DNA from: Bacilli bacterium
Lineage (GTDB): Bacteria > Bacillota_I > Bacilli_A > RF39 > UBA660
Assembly (NCBI GenBank): GCA_017428495.1
Contig: JAFRQS010000031.1
Location: 62,001 to 126,000 of the forward strand
Reading direction: 5' to 3'
Length of the DNA stretch: 64,000 bases
The notes under the pieces were generated by a model. It did not search any database. It saw nothing but the letters and a program-made list of their open reading frames with translations, and was not told where the DNA came from. Below, piece by piece: positions 1-8,401 of this stretch. Each line of letters starts with the position of its first letter. Position 1 is the first letter of the stretch. A program made the translations under genes and the position numbers.

Positions 1-372
1 AGAAGGTCCATTTAAAAAAATTACAGGTTTTGATGTTTTTATATATTTTGACTTTATTGTGCCATTTACTTCAGCTACTAATACTACATTTGTTAATGAA
101 TCTTTAATTATTTTTTGATCAATTAATCCTTTATTTATAAGTTGATTAATTCTTATGAGATCTACTTTTTTTGTACTAAAATTTGTTAATTCATTTTTAT
201 AATTTTCAACAAATAGTATTGCTGCATCTTCTAAAGTTTCTGCTAATCTTTCATTACTAAATTTAGTAGTATCTTTTATATTTTTATCAATTCTAACAAT
301 TACAATTGTAACTGTTATTGATAAAATAACAATTACTGCTAATAATTCTATTAATGTAAATCCCTTCTTCAT
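1..372 (-). CDS. prepilin-like protein, 3' end outside window
   Basis: The gene starts at 372 (ATG) and is still open at base 1, so only about 124 residues are visible. The N-terminus reads MKKGFTLIELLAVIVIL, a class III prepilin leader (KGFTLIE with cleavage after Gly) followed by a hydrophobic helix. The visible C-terminal part (around residues 105-124, ending IKTSKPVIFLNGPS) resembles the start of the Ig-like domain of its upstream neighbour. A ribosome site AAGGAGAA lies just upstream and the gap to the neighbouring prepilin gene is 9 bp, so the two are co-transcribed paralogues. Expected to be processed by a prepilin peptidase and assembled in a pseudopilus, or anchored by the helix; no assembly genes are in the window. 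Confidence 0.8.
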   Translation of the reverse strand, partial: MKKGFTLIELLAVIVILSITVTIVIVRIDKNIKDTTKFSNERLAETLEDAAILFVENYKNELTNFSTKKVDLIRINQLINKGLIDQKIIKDSLTNVVLVAEVNGTIKSKYIKTSKPVIFLNGPS

Positions 373-381
373 AAGTTCTCC

Positions 382-966
382 TTATCTATATATTATTACA
401 TTTCTTGTAATTGAATTTCCACCATGTGTATATGTAATTATATAATTTGTTTCTATATTAGTATTCACTGTTCCCGTTACTGTAGGAGTTACACTAGCAC
501 CAGTTTTTGAAGTTGCTACTACTCCTGGATCAGTAAATTGTGATCCAATTTTAACATACATATTATATGAACCATTTAATACTATTTTTGTCTTACTTTT
601 TTGATTAATATCATAATATGCTGTTACTTTTCCATTATATGATCTTGTTACATAAACTGTATCTGATAGAGGTAATGGTTGTTTTGTTGTTGGATTTATT
701 AATGAATTATTAAATTTTTCTGCTTGTACTAATGTTTCTAATGTTACATATACAAAATCATTTTGTTTAAAAGATTCAATGCTTTCATTATTTTCAACTA
801 CATAACTTTTTGCTGATAATTCAATTGATTTAATTAATGTTTCTAATCCTTTTTCTTTTGTTTCATTTATTTTTCTTACTGATATATTTATAGTTATTGT
901 TGCTAATATTGCCAATAATGTTATTGCTGCTAATATTTCTATTAATGTAAATCCTTTTTTATTCAT
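382..966 (-). CDS. prepilin-like protein with C-terminal Ig-like domain
   Basis: 194 residues. Residues 1-30 form a prepilin leader and helix (MNKKGFTLIEILAAITLLAI). The middle is a pilin-like stalk. The last ~70 residues (KIVLNGSYNMYVKIGSQF-TDPGV... to NSITRNVIIYR) look like a bacterial Ig-like fold of the DUF5011 type, with the typical TDPGV and C-terminal strand. A GAGGTG ribosome site precedes the ATG. It is followed after 9 bp by a second prepilin gene. In B. subtilis the position downstream of noc holds soj-spo0J (parA-parB); here it holds these two pilins. Surface or pseudopilus role inferred from domains only. Confidence 0.85.
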   Translation of the reverse strand: MNKKGFTLIEILAAITLLAILATITINISVRKINETKEKGLETLIKSIELSAKSYVVENNESIESFKQNDFVYVTLETLVQAEKFNNSLINPTTKQPLPLSDTVYVTRSYNGKVTAYYDINQKSKTKIVLNGSYNMYVKIGSQFTDPGVVATSKTGASVTPTVTGTVNTNIETNYIITYTHGGNSITRNVIIYR

Positions 967-1002
967 TATTTACACCTCTTATCATATAAAATATTATATA
1001 AC

Positions 1003-1036
1003 AAAAAAAAAGAATAGACAACTATTTATCTATTCT
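1003..1036 (-). terminator. intrinsic terminator of noc
   Basis: On the minus strand, AGAATAGA (1029-1036) pairs with TCTATTCT (1011-1018), followed by a run of T (1003-1011). The 5' arm overlaps the last codons of noc, a compact arrangement repeated at many genes here. Confidence 0.85.
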
Positions 1037-2335
1037 AATAACTATCTCATAAGTATTACCTAAATCTTTTTCTTCTTTTATTATATGTGTTCCTTGTAAT
1101 TTAATATCCTCTACTCGTCTATTTATTGAATCAATTGCACTTTGTACTTTAAAAGGCAATTGTTCTTTTTTTATCATCATATCATCAGGAATATCTAAAT
1201 CTACAAAAAATTTATTTTCAGGTTTAGAACTATCTGTAGACATTAAATTTGGAACATTTATAGGTTTTTCTTCCTTTGGCATTATATCTTGTGCCATATT
1301 CTTTACTCTATTAACATCAACATTCATACCATTATTATATGATACTTCTTGAGTAGGAGTACTTAATACTGATGGATTTATTACACTTTGAATATCTGGT
1401 TTATTTATTTCATTATTATCAATACTATGACTTACAATAGTATTTGTTTTAAAAATATCATTTGTTTGTTGGATAATAGGTTGGTTACTATTATCATTTG
1501 AGTTTTCAAGATTATTTAATATTTTCATTTGAGGATTCATATCTACGTTACTATTAGTTGGTAATATTACTTGAGGAGTACTTGCATATGGATCATTATT
1601 TATTATATTATTATCGACTTGTTTTTCTTCTACTACAGGTGATTTAAATATACTATTTTCTGAATTTACAGAATTATTCATATTAACATTCATATTTTCT
1701 CTTTCTACTCCTATACCAAATTTTTCTTTTATTAACTCATCTGTTTGTCTAACTGTAAGTCTTTTCTCAATAATTTCACTTAGTATATTTCTTTGTTCTT
1801 GTTTTGATTCAACTTTTAATAAACTTCTAGCATGTCTTTCTGATATTTTTCCATTTAATATTGCTTCTTGAACTACATCATCTAAATTTAATAATCTTAA
1901 CTTATTAGCAATATTTGATTGACTCTTACCCATTTTTCTTGCAAGTTCTTCTTGAGTTAAATATCCTTTATCTAATATTTTTTTATAAGATTTTGCTTCT
2001 TCAAGAGGAGTCATTTCTTTTCTTTGAATATTTTCAATAACTGCTACTTCTGCACTTTCATTATCATTTAAATTCATAACAATACATGGAACTTTTATCA
2101 TTCCATTAAGTACTGCTGCTTTATATCTTCTTTCACCAGCTATTATTTCATATTTATCTTGTAATTTTCTTACTACAAGTGGTTGAATTATTCCATGTTC
2201 CTTTATTGAATTAGCAAGTTCATTTAATGCTTCTACATCAAATGTTAATCTTGGTTGAAATCTATTAGGAATAATATCTTCAACTGAAATTTGTACAATT
2301 TCTTTATTTAAAGTTTCATTTACGTTCTCATTCAT
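1022..2335 (-). CDS. noc: Noc-family nucleoid occlusion / ParB-like DNA-binding CTPase
   Basis: 437 residues from the ATG at 2335 (AAGGTGGG site upstream; an upstream in-frame GTG overlaps that site and is less likely). N-terminal ParB/CTPase domain with GERRYK (68-72) and ENIQR (101-105), then a helix-turn-helix (about 126-149, LTQEELARKMGKSQSNIANK). At the four positions that distinguish ParB (R,T,A,G) from Noc (Q,K,K,R) it has Q139, K145, N150 and R167, so three are Noc-type. The C-terminus (about 393-437) resembles the Noc dimerisation domain. Unusual points: no N-terminal amphipathic membrane helix, and an Asn-rich low-complexity linker of about 180 residues (210-390), making it much longer than B. 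subtilis Noc. Position after mnmG-rsmG matches noc. Four matching binding palindromes lie at 17.8-26.2 kb. Confidence 0.88.
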   Translation of the reverse strand: MNENVNETLNKEIVQISVEDIIPNRFQPRLTFDVEALNELANSIKEHGIIQPLVVRKLQDKYEIIAGERRYKAAVLNGMIKVPCIVMNLNDNESAEVAVIENIQRKEMTPLEEAKSYKKILDKGYLTQEELARKMGKSQSNIANKLRLLNLDDVVQEAILNGKISERHARSLLKVESKQEQRNILSEIIEKRLTVRQTDELIKEKFGIGVERENMNVNMNNSVNSENSIFKSPVVEEKQVDNNIINNDPYASTPQVILPTNSNVDMNPQMKILNNLENSNDNSNQPIIQQTNDIFKTNTIVSHSIDNNEINKPDIQSVINPSVLSTPTQEVSYNNGMNVDVNRVKNMAQDIMPKEEKPINVPNLMSTDSSKPENKFFVDLDIPDDMMIKKEQLPFKVQSAIDSINRRVEDIKLQGTHIIKEEKDLGNTYEIVIRIDK

Positions 2336-2372
2336 AAACTTTCCCACCTTTATTCTTCATATATATAATACT

Positions 2373-2398
2373 AAAAAAAAAGACAAATTGCAATGTCT
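2373..2398 (-). terminator. terminator of the mnmG-rsmG unit
   Basis: Minus-strand hairpin AGACA/TGTCT (2381-2385 and 2394-2398) followed by nine T (2373-2381), just past the rsmG stop codon and before noc. Confidence 0.75.
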
Positions 2399-2402
2399 TT
2401 TT

Positions 2403-3104
2403 CTATAATGGTCTTTTTATTATTTTATCATAATTTCTTGGATATATAGAATTTGTATCTTTTATTTTCTTAATTACTAATAAATTTCTAATACTATTTT
2501 CTACTGGTAAGTTAAATGATACTATTTTTTCTAATTTAGAATCTAATTTATTAAGAAATTCTAAATTTTGAATTTCTTCATCTATATTAGCTTTCATTGG
2601 TATAAAATAACCATTTACTTTGACTCCTGGTATACATAATTCACTAATTATATTTAATTTGGATACTGCTCTACATGTTATTAAATCATATTTATTTCTA
2701 TTATTTCTTATAAAATTTTCTGCTCTATCATGTATTGCTTCTATATTTTTTAACTTTAATTCATTAATTACTAACTTTAAAAATTCTATTCTCTTATTTA
2801 GTGCATCTACTAAAGTAATATTTAAATTTGGAAATACTATTTTAAGTACTATACCTGGAAATCCTGCACCAGTTCCTACATCACATATAGTTAAACTATT
2901 ATTTAAATCTATTGCTTTAATTAATGTAATACTATCATAAAAATGTTTTAAATATACTTCTTTTTCTTCAATAATTCTTGTTAAATTAATTTTACTATTC
3001 CACTCAAGTAAAAGATTATAATACTTATCTAATTGTTCTAATTGTATTTTAGTTAATTCTATGTTAATTTTTTTTAATTCTTCTAAAAATTCATCTTTAT
3101 TCAT
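2403..3104 (-). CDS. rsmG: 16S rRNA (guanine-N7) methyltransferase
   Basis: 233 residues, close to the family length. Methylates N7 of the conserved G527 of 16S rRNA with S-adenosylmethionine. The SAM-binding glycine motif TICDVGTGAGFPGIVL is at about residues 69-84, and GDR/GAxxGfPG surroundings plus the downstream ENFIRN and LITCRAVSKL segments are typical of RsmG/GidB. The start overlaps the mnmG stop by 8 bp, with the ribosome site AGAGGT inside mnmG, so the two are translationally coupled. Gene order mnmG-rsmG-noc is the classic one for Bacilli. Confidence 0.96.
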   Translation of the reverse strand: MNKDEFLEELKKINIELTKIQLEQLDKYYNLLLEWNSKINLTRIIEEKEVYLKHFYDSITLIKAIDLNNSLTICDVGTGAGFPGIVLKIVFPNLNITLVDALNKRIEFLKLVINELKLKNIEAIHDRAENFIRNNRNKYDLITCRAVSKLNIISELCIPGVKVNGYFIPMKANIDEEIQNLEFLNKLDSKLEKIVSFNLPVENSIRNLLVIKKIKDTNSIYPRNYDKIIKRPL

Positions 3105-4905
3105 TTTTAAAATACCTCTTCATATACACAGTTAATATTGATATATCACTAGGATTTACACCACTTATTCTCATTGCTTGACCAAGTGATGTAGGTCTTA
3201 CTTCTTTTAATTTTTGTCTTGCTTCACTTGCTAAATTAATAATTTTATCATAATCAATATCATCTGGTATCTTTTTATATTCTAATTTTAACATTCTTTC
3301 TGCTTCTTTAGTTATTTTTTTAATATATCCTTCATACTTTAATATAATTTCTACTTGTTCTAATTCTTCTTCACTATATTCTTTATCTAAATAATTAATT
3401 ATATTTTTTATTTTATTTTCAGGTCTTTTCAAATAAGTAGTAGCATCTATTTTATCTATTTTTATAGTATTTAAGTATTCTAATAAATGATTTATATTTT
3501 CTTTTTTATTTTTAAATTTAGAATATCTTTCTTCATCAATCATACCTACTTTATATCCATAATCAGTAAGTCTTAGATCAGCATTATCATGTCTAAGTAA
3601 TAATCTATATTCTGCTCTCGATGTAAGAAGTCTATATGGTTCTTTTGTTCCTTTTGTTACTAAATCATCAATAAGTACACCAATATATGCTTCATTCCTT
3701 TTTAAAATTAAAGGTTCCTTATTTTCTAATTTTAAACTAGCATTTATACCAGCCATTAATCCTTGGCATGCAGCCTCTTCATATCCACTAGTTCCATTTA
3801 TTTGACCAGCTGTAAACAAATTTTCTATTATTTTTGTTTCAAGTGATGCATTTATTTGAGTTGGATATATTGCATCATATTCTATTGCATAAGCATATTT
3901 TTTTATAATTGCATTCTCTAATCCTGGCAAACTATGTACCATAGCTTCTTGTATATCTTTTGGCATACTTGTTGAAAAACCTTGAAGATATATATCATCA
4001 TAATATTTACTTTCTGGTTCAAGAAATAATTGATGTTTATCTTTATCTTTAAATCTAACCATTTTATCTTCTATTGAAGGACAATATCTTGGACCTACTC
4101 CAGTTATATCATCAAGTCCACCATACATACTTGATTTATTTAAATTATCTAATATTATTTTTTTAGTTTCATCTGTTGTATAAATTAAATGACATGGTTC
4201 CTGATTATTAACGTCATAAAATACTTCATTATCAAAACTAAAAGTATAAGGTTCAGAATCCCCTTCTTCTCTTTTAGTTTTACTAAAATCTATACTACTT
4301 CTTTCTATTCTTTGTGGGGTTCCTGTTTTAAGTCTTAATATATTAAATCCATATTTTTTTAAGTTATCACTTAAATGTTTAGAATTTTTTTCATTATTTG
4401 GACCACTACTAGTTCTAGTATTGCCTACTAATATATCACTTTTTAAATATGTACCTGTAGTTAATATAACAATATTAGATGTTATTTTTGTATTATCTTC
4501 TAATATTATTCCTTTTACTATATTATTTTCTACTATTAAATCTTCTACCATACCTTCTAATATTTTTAAATTAGGTTGTTCTTCTAAATGTCTTTTCATT
4601 TCTTTAGGATATGTTATTTTATCAGCTTGTGCTCTTAGTGATTTTACAGCAGGACCTTTTGATTTATTTAACATCTTTTGTTGTAATAATGTTTTATCAG
4701 CACATTTACCCATATATCCACCAAGAGCATCTATTTCTCTTACTACTATTCCTTTAGCAGATCCTCCTATAGATGGATTACATGGCATTGTAGCTATATT
4801 ATTTATATTACCTGTTACTAATAATGTCTTATGTCTTTTAGATGCTGCTAAAGCTGCTTCACAGCCAGCATGTCCACCACCTACTACAATTATTTCATAG
4901 TCCAT
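3097..4905 (-). CDS. mnmG: tRNA uridine-5-carboxymethylaminomethyl modification FAD enzyme
   Basis: 602 residues, near the usual 620-630. With MnmE it builds the cmnm5 group on wobble uridine 34 of tRNAs. The FAD dinucleotide-binding motif GGGHAGCEAA starts at residue 8; PCNPSIGG (about 41-48), the KGPAVKSLRAQADK segment and the C-terminal helical domain ending PTSLGQAMRISGVNPSDI are all family signatures. The start codon is preceded by GAGGTGATTC. Its partner mnmE is at 10820, on the other side of oriC, rather than next to it as in B. subtilis; see the inversion finding. Confidence 0.98.
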   Translation of the reverse strand: MDYEIIVVGGGHAGCEAALAASKRHKTLLVTGNINNIATMPCNPSIGGSAKGIVVREIDALGGYMGKCADKTLLQQKMLNKSKGPAVKSLRAQADKITYPKEMKRHLEEQPNLKILEGMVEDLIVENNIVKGIILEDNTKITSNIVILTTGTYLKSDILVGNTRTSSGPNNEKNSKHLSDNLKKYGFNILRLKTGTPQRIERSSIDFSKTKREEGDSEPYTFSFDNEVFYDVNNQEPCHLIYTTDETKKIILDNLNKSSMYGGLDDITGVGPRYCPSIEDKMVRFKDKDKHQLFLEPESKYYDDIYLQGFSTSMPKDIQEAMVHSLPGLENAIIKKYAYAIEYDAIYPTQINASLETKIIENLFTAGQINGTSGYEEAACQGLMAGINASLKLENKEPLILKRNEAYIGVLIDDLVTKGTKEPYRLLTSRAEYRLLLRHDNADLRLTDYGYKVGMIDEERYSKFKNKKENINHLLEYLNTIKIDKIDATTYLKRPENKIKNIINYLDKEYSEEELEQVEIILKYEGYIKKITKEAERMLKLEYKKIPDDIDYDKIINLASEARQKLKEVRPTSLGQAMRISGVNPSDISILTVYMKRYFKNE

Positions 4906-4926
4906 AGAATCACCTCATTCGGTGGT

Positions 4927-4932
4927 ATTATA
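4927..4932 (-). promoter_or_regulatory. putative extended -10 promoter of mnmG
   Basis: Minus-strand TGATATAAT (TG-n-TATAAT, hexamer 4927-4932) lies about 20 bp upstream of the mnmG start and just after the dnaN terminator. No good -35 hexamer is visible. Extended -10 boxes of this form recur at mnmE, gyrB, dnaX, tatD, divIC and the GGDEF gene. Confidence 0.45.
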
Positions 4933-4941
4933 TCACAAAAT

Positions 4942-4964
4942 AAAAAGAATAGTTAAACTATTCT
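4942..4964 (-). terminator. terminator of dnaA-dnaN
   Basis: Minus-strand hairpin AGAATAG/CTATTCT (4946-4952, 4958-4964) with a six-base loop followed by a T-rich tract; the 5' arm overlaps the dnaN stop codon. Confidence 0.8.
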
Positions 4965-6081
4965 AAAATGTTTTTATAGGTAATACTAGTTGAATTAAAT
5001 TATCATCTTCTTTATTTTTAACAATAATAGGCTTTATTTCACTATTAAGTTTTATTTCTACATTTTCACATTTAAGTGTTCGAAGTGCATCTAACATATA
5101 TTTTGATGAATATGCAATATTCATATCTATATTATTATCTTTCTTTATTTTTATTATTTCTTCCATTTTACCTATTTCTTGTGATGTTGAACTTAAAGTA
5201 ATTTGATTATCTTTTAATTCCATTTTTATTAGATTTTTATCTTTTTCTGATGTTAATAATGAAACTCTATCAATAGTATTAAATAATTCTAATAGATTAA
5301 CAGTTATAGTTACCTCAAAGTTATCTGGTATTAACTTAGATGTATCCGGATAACTATTATTTAATAATTTAGATAAATATAACATATCATCTGTCTTAAT
5401 TAACATATTATTTGAAAATATATGTAATTCTATATTTTTTTCTTCTTCATCTAGTATTTTAGTTAATTCAATTAAATTTCTACCAGGTACTACTATATTA
5501 ATTTTAGTTGATATTTTATCATCTAAATATACTATTTTCTTAGCCAATCTATATGAATCTGTTGCAACACATTCTAATTTATCCTCTTCTATTTTAAAAT
5601 TTATACCTGTAAGTACTGGTCTTGATTCTTGAGTAGATACTGCAAATGATGTTTGATTTATAATATTTTTTAATACTTGTTGATTTAATATAATAGGTTT
5701 TTCACTTAAATCAAAGTTAATATTAGGAAATTCATTAACATTCATACCATTAAGAGTATATTCTCCTCTTTCAGTAGAGATAATAATTTTTAAACCATCT
5801 GTTTCTATAGATATAATATCATCATCTAATTTTCTAATAATTTCTAAAAAATATTTACCAGGGATAATTATAGATCCTGTTTCTACTATTTCTTTAATAT
5901 CTTTCTTTTTAATAAATGTTTCAATAGCTATATCATCATTTGATGTTGTTAAAAATAATCCTTCTTTTGTTAAATCAAATTTTATACCACTTAATACAGG
6001 TACTATATTTTTAGTAGATATAGCCTTTGATACAATATTTAATTTTTCATTTAATTTTTGTTTTTTTATTATTAATTTCAT
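4963..6081 (-). CDS. dnaN: DNA polymerase III beta sliding clamp
   Basis: 372 residues from the ATG at 6081 (MKLIIKKQ), which sits 5 bp after GGAGG; the in-frame ATG four codons upstream is part of the ribosome site. Ring-shaped clamp that tethers the replicative polymerase. The three repeated clamp domains are visible by composition: FDLTKEGLFLTTSNDDIAIE (about 33-52), the central NIVVPGRNLIELTKIL segment, and the C-terminal LVLPIKTF, which resembles the usual LILPVRT terminus. Directly downstream of dnaA with a 110-bp gap holding a DnaA box. Confidence 0.97.
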   Translation of the reverse strand: MKLIIKKQKLNEKLNIVSKAISTKNIVPVLSGIKFDLTKEGLFLTTSNDDIAIETFIKKKDIKEIVETGSIIIPGKYFLEIIRKLDDDIISIETDGLKIIISTERGEYTLNGMNVNEFPNINFDLSEKPIILNQQVLKNIINQTSFAVSTQESRPVLTGINFKIEEDKLECVATDSYRLAKKIVYLDDKISTKINIVVPGRNLIELTKILDEEEKNIELHIFSNNMLIKTDDMLYLSKLLNNSYPDTSKLIPDNFEVTITVNLLELFNTIDRVSLLTSEKDKNLIKMELKDNQITLSSTSQEIGKMEEIIKIKKDNNIDMNIAYSSKYMLDALRTLKCENVEIKLNSEIKPIIVKNKEDDNLIQLVLPIKTF

Positions 6082-6129
6082 AAAAACCTCCATTTTTTTT
6101 ATTTATTTATTTTTTTTTAATATTATTGG

Positions 6130-6161
6130 TGTGATTATTGTGAATAAGTATTATAATCACA
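6130..6161. promoter_or_regulatory. inverted repeat enclosing a DnaA box between dnaA and dnaN
   Basis: TGTGATTAT (6130-6138) and ATAATCACA (6153-6161) form a perfect 9-bp inverted repeat. A perfect DnaA box TGTGAATAA (6139-6147) occupies the loop. A DnaA box in this spacer is common in Bacilli; enclosing it in an inverted repeat is less usual. Confidence 0.7.
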
Positions 6162-6191
6162 ATTATTTCTAATAAAATTATATGTTAATAA

Positions 6192-7538
6192 TTATTTTAG
6201 TTTTGTTTTAATATTGTTAATAACTTGCTCTAAATTAGAATCTTTTTTTATTTCTTTATCTATTTTATCAAATGCATGAATAATTGTTGCATGATCTTTA
6301 CCACCAAATTCTAATCCAATTCTTGTTAAAGATTCATCAGTAAGTATTCTTGCTAAATACATTGCAATTTGCCTTGGAAATGCTATATTATTAGTTCTTT
6401 TCTTAGATTTCATATCTTCAACATTTATTTTATAGTAATCCGCAACTACACTTTGAATTTTTTGAATATCATTTTTAATATATCCATATGAATTTAAGTG
6501 GCCTTTTAAAGCTTCAGTAGCAACTTCTAAATTAATCTTTTCTTTATTAAACATAGTTGTATATGCAAACAATCGATTTAATGCTCCTTCTAATTTTCTA
6601 ACATCCGATGTACAATTATTTGCAATATATTCTAAAACATCTTCATCAATTGGTTTAGCAAGTTCATGAACACTTAATTTTTTCTTAAGTATCTGCATTC
6701 TTAAATCATAATCTGGTGGATAAATATTAACAGTTAATCCCCAACTAAATCTTGTTCTAAGTCTTTCTTCTAATAATTTTAAATCTTCAGGAGATCTATC
6801 AGAAGAAATAATAATTTGCTTTCCTTCTTGATGCAATTCATTAAATGTATGAAAAAATTCTTGTTGACTTTGAGTTGCATTAGCTAAAAATTGTATATCA
6901 TCTATTATTAATACATCAATATTTCTATATTTGTTTTTAAAATAATCAATATTATCATAGTTATTATTGTTTTTTCTATTAATTCCAATAAAATCTGAAA
7001 TAAATTTATCACTAGTAACATATAAAACTTTTTTACTACTTTCTTTTACAATATAATTACCAATTGCTTGCATTAAATGTGTTTTACCAAGACCACTACT
7101 ACCATATATAAATAATGGATTATATGCTTTACCTGGATTTTCTGCAACAGCAAGTGCTGCTGTAAAAGCAAATCTGTTTGAAGTTCCTACAACAAAATTA
7201 TCAAATGTATAATTAGAATTTAAATTAGCTTGTTCTGGATTATTAAAAGGTACACCTTTCTCTTCTATAATAATTTTACTATTTTTGTTGATTTCATCTT
7301 CTAATAAAAATTCAAATTCAAAATTTGTACCTGTTATTTCATTAATTGTTTCCGCAATTATATCTTTATAATTTTCAGAAAGATTTTTTTTGTGTAATAA
7401 CATTGGTACAACAACAATAATTTTATTTTCTTCAATTTTGTTTAAATAAGTATCTTTAAACCAAGTTTCATATGAAATAGGTGTAATTTTTTCTTTAATA
7501 GTTTCTAAAAATTTATCCCACAATTGTTTTTCATTCAT
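6192..7538 (-). CDS. dnaA: chromosomal replication initiator DnaA
   Basis: 448 residues from the ATG at 7538 (MNEKQLWDKFLETIKEKI), matching the family length; an upstream TTG would add ten atypical residues. Domain I is residues 1-80, followed by a short linker. The AAA+ domain has Walker A GSSGLGKTHL (about 146-155) and Walker B VLIIDDIQFL. The C-terminal DNA-binding domain carries the DnaA-box signature GGKDHATIIHA (about 413-423). It binds the TTATNCACA boxes immediately upstream and melts oriC. Transcribed leftward with dnaN. Confidence 0.98.
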   Translation of the reverse strand: MNEKQLWDKFLETIKEKITPISYETWFKDTYLNKIEENKIIVVVPMLLHKKNLSENYKDIIAETINEITGTNFEFEFLLEDEINKNSKIIIEEKGVPFNNPEQANLNSNYTFDNFVVGTSNRFAFTAALAVAENPGKAYNPLFIYGSSGLGKTHLMQAIGNYIVKESSKKVLYVTSDKFISDFIGINRKNNNNYDNIDYFKNKYRNIDVLIIDDIQFLANATQSQQEFFHTFNELHQEGKQIIISSDRSPEDLKLLEERLRTRFSWGLTVNIYPPDYDLRMQILKKKLSVHELAKPIDEDVLEYIANNCTSDVRKLEGALNRLFAYTTMFNKEKINLEVATEALKGHLNSYGYIKNDIQKIQSVVADYYKINVEDMKSKKRTNNIAFPRQIAMYLARILTDESLTRIGLEFGGKDHATIIHAFDKIDKEIKKDSNLEQVINNIKTKLK

Positions 7539-7599
7539 ACCATCACTTCCCACACTATTTCCTATCAATTTTATTTTAACTATTTTTTATAAAAAACAC

Positions 7600-7850
7600 A
7601 ATGATTAATTATTGATAAATATAGTTATTCACAAGTTATTCACATTAAAAAAGTGAAAATATTGTATGAATTTAATGAAAAATGGGTAGTTATCCACATT
7701 ATTCACATTTTTCATATATGTATATAAGTTATTCATAATTGTATTTTTGTGAATAAGTGTGAATAATATCAAAAAAAGTATAAAAATTGGTATTTTTGTA
7801 TGTGAATAACTTTGTTTATAAATTTAAATTGACTTTTTAAGACATAATCT
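7600..7850. other. chromosomal replication origin oriC with DnaA boxes
   Basis: Very A+T-rich gap between dnaA and rpmH. Exact DnaA boxes: TTATTCACA at 7625-7633, 7636-7644 and 7699-7707, TTATCCACA at 7690-7698, and the reverse form TGTGAATAA at 7748-7756, 7758-7766 and 7801-7809. A one-mismatch box is at 7729-7737. Left boxes point right and right boxes point left. The A/T-only tract at about 7767-7800 is the best unwinding-element candidate. Gene strand flips from minus to plus exactly here, as expected at a bidirectional origin. Confidence 0.93.
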
Positions 7851-7857
7851 ATATAAT
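7829..7857 (+). promoter_or_regulatory. sigma-A promoter of rpmH
   Basis: TTGACT (7829-7834), 17-bp spacer, TATAAT (7852-7857); 28 bp before the rpmH start codon. Confidence 0.88.
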
Positions 7858-7885
7858 GTATTTGTGAAAGACCGAGGTGAAAAAT

Positions 7886-8014
7886 ATGTTAAGAACTTAT
7901 CAACCAAATACTAAAAAAGCTAAAAAAGATCATGGTTTCTTTGCAAGAAAAGAAGCAGGCACAGGTATTTTAAATAAAAGAAGACAAAAGGGTAGAAAAA
8001 AATTATCTAAATAA
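7886..8014 (+). CDS. rpmH: 50S ribosomal protein L34
   Basis: Short gene of 42 codons plus stop. The protein starts [20 protein letters not shown] and ends [12 protein letters not shown]. It is strongly basic, with the L34 hallmarks RTYQPN, HGF-AR, and RRxKGRKxLS. Typical L34 is 44 residues. The ribosome site GAGGTGA (7874-7880) is well placed. It lies next to oriC, followed by rnpA, the universal order in bacteria. Confidence 0.97.
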   Translation: MLRTYQPNTKKAKKDHGFFARKEAGTGILNKRRQKGRKKLSK

Positions 8015-8018
8015 TAAT

Positions 8019-8038
8019 CCACTAAATAGTGGTTTTTT
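8019..8038 (+). terminator. hairpin with T-run between rpmH and rnpA
   Basis: CCACT (8019-8023), loop AAAT, AGTGG (8028-8032), then six T. It probably lowers transcription into rnpA relative to the highly expressed rpmH. Confidence 0.8.
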
Positions 8039-8059
8039 GTTATTATAGAAGGTGAAACA

Positions 8060-8401
8060 ATGAAAAAAGTAAACATTGTTAAAAAAAATACTGAATTTAG
8101 TTATATAATGAAGAATGGTAAAAAATATTACAGTGATATGTTAAATATATATATATTAAAGAATTCTTTTAGTTATAACAGATTTGGTATAAGCATATCT
8201 AAAAAAATAGGTAGTGCAGTAGTAAGAAATAAATTTAAAAGACAAATAAAAGATATTATTGATAAAATGAATATTAAATTTAAAGGTTATGATATATTAC
8301 TTATTTCTAGAAATAAACTAAAAGATAGTAAATATTTAGACATAAAATTGAATATATTGAATCTATTTAATATGATTGGAGAAAAAAATGAAAAAGAATA
8401 A
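8060..8401 (+). CDS. rnpA: ribonuclease P protein component
   Basis: 113 residues, typical. Basic protein that assists the RNase P RNA in 5' maturation of tRNAs. The family signature (RNR motif) is seen as GSAVVRNKFKRQIKDI at about residues 53-68, and RFGISISKK earlier matches the conserved R-x-G-x-x-x-x-K-K segment. The 3' end overlaps the yidC start by 14 bp. The RNase P RNA gene itself is not in this window. Confidence 0.95.
   Translation: MKKVNIVKKNTEFSYIMKNGKKYYSDMLNIYILKNSFSYNRFGISISKKIGSAVVRNKFKRQIKDIIDKMNIKFKGYDILLISRNKLKDSKYLDIKLNILNLFNMIGEKNEKE

Noticed and set aside
7560-7610. dnaA promoter with TTGTGT and TAAAAT on the minus strand
   Set aside because: Spacing is right but the -35 matches only at three positions; not enough to list.
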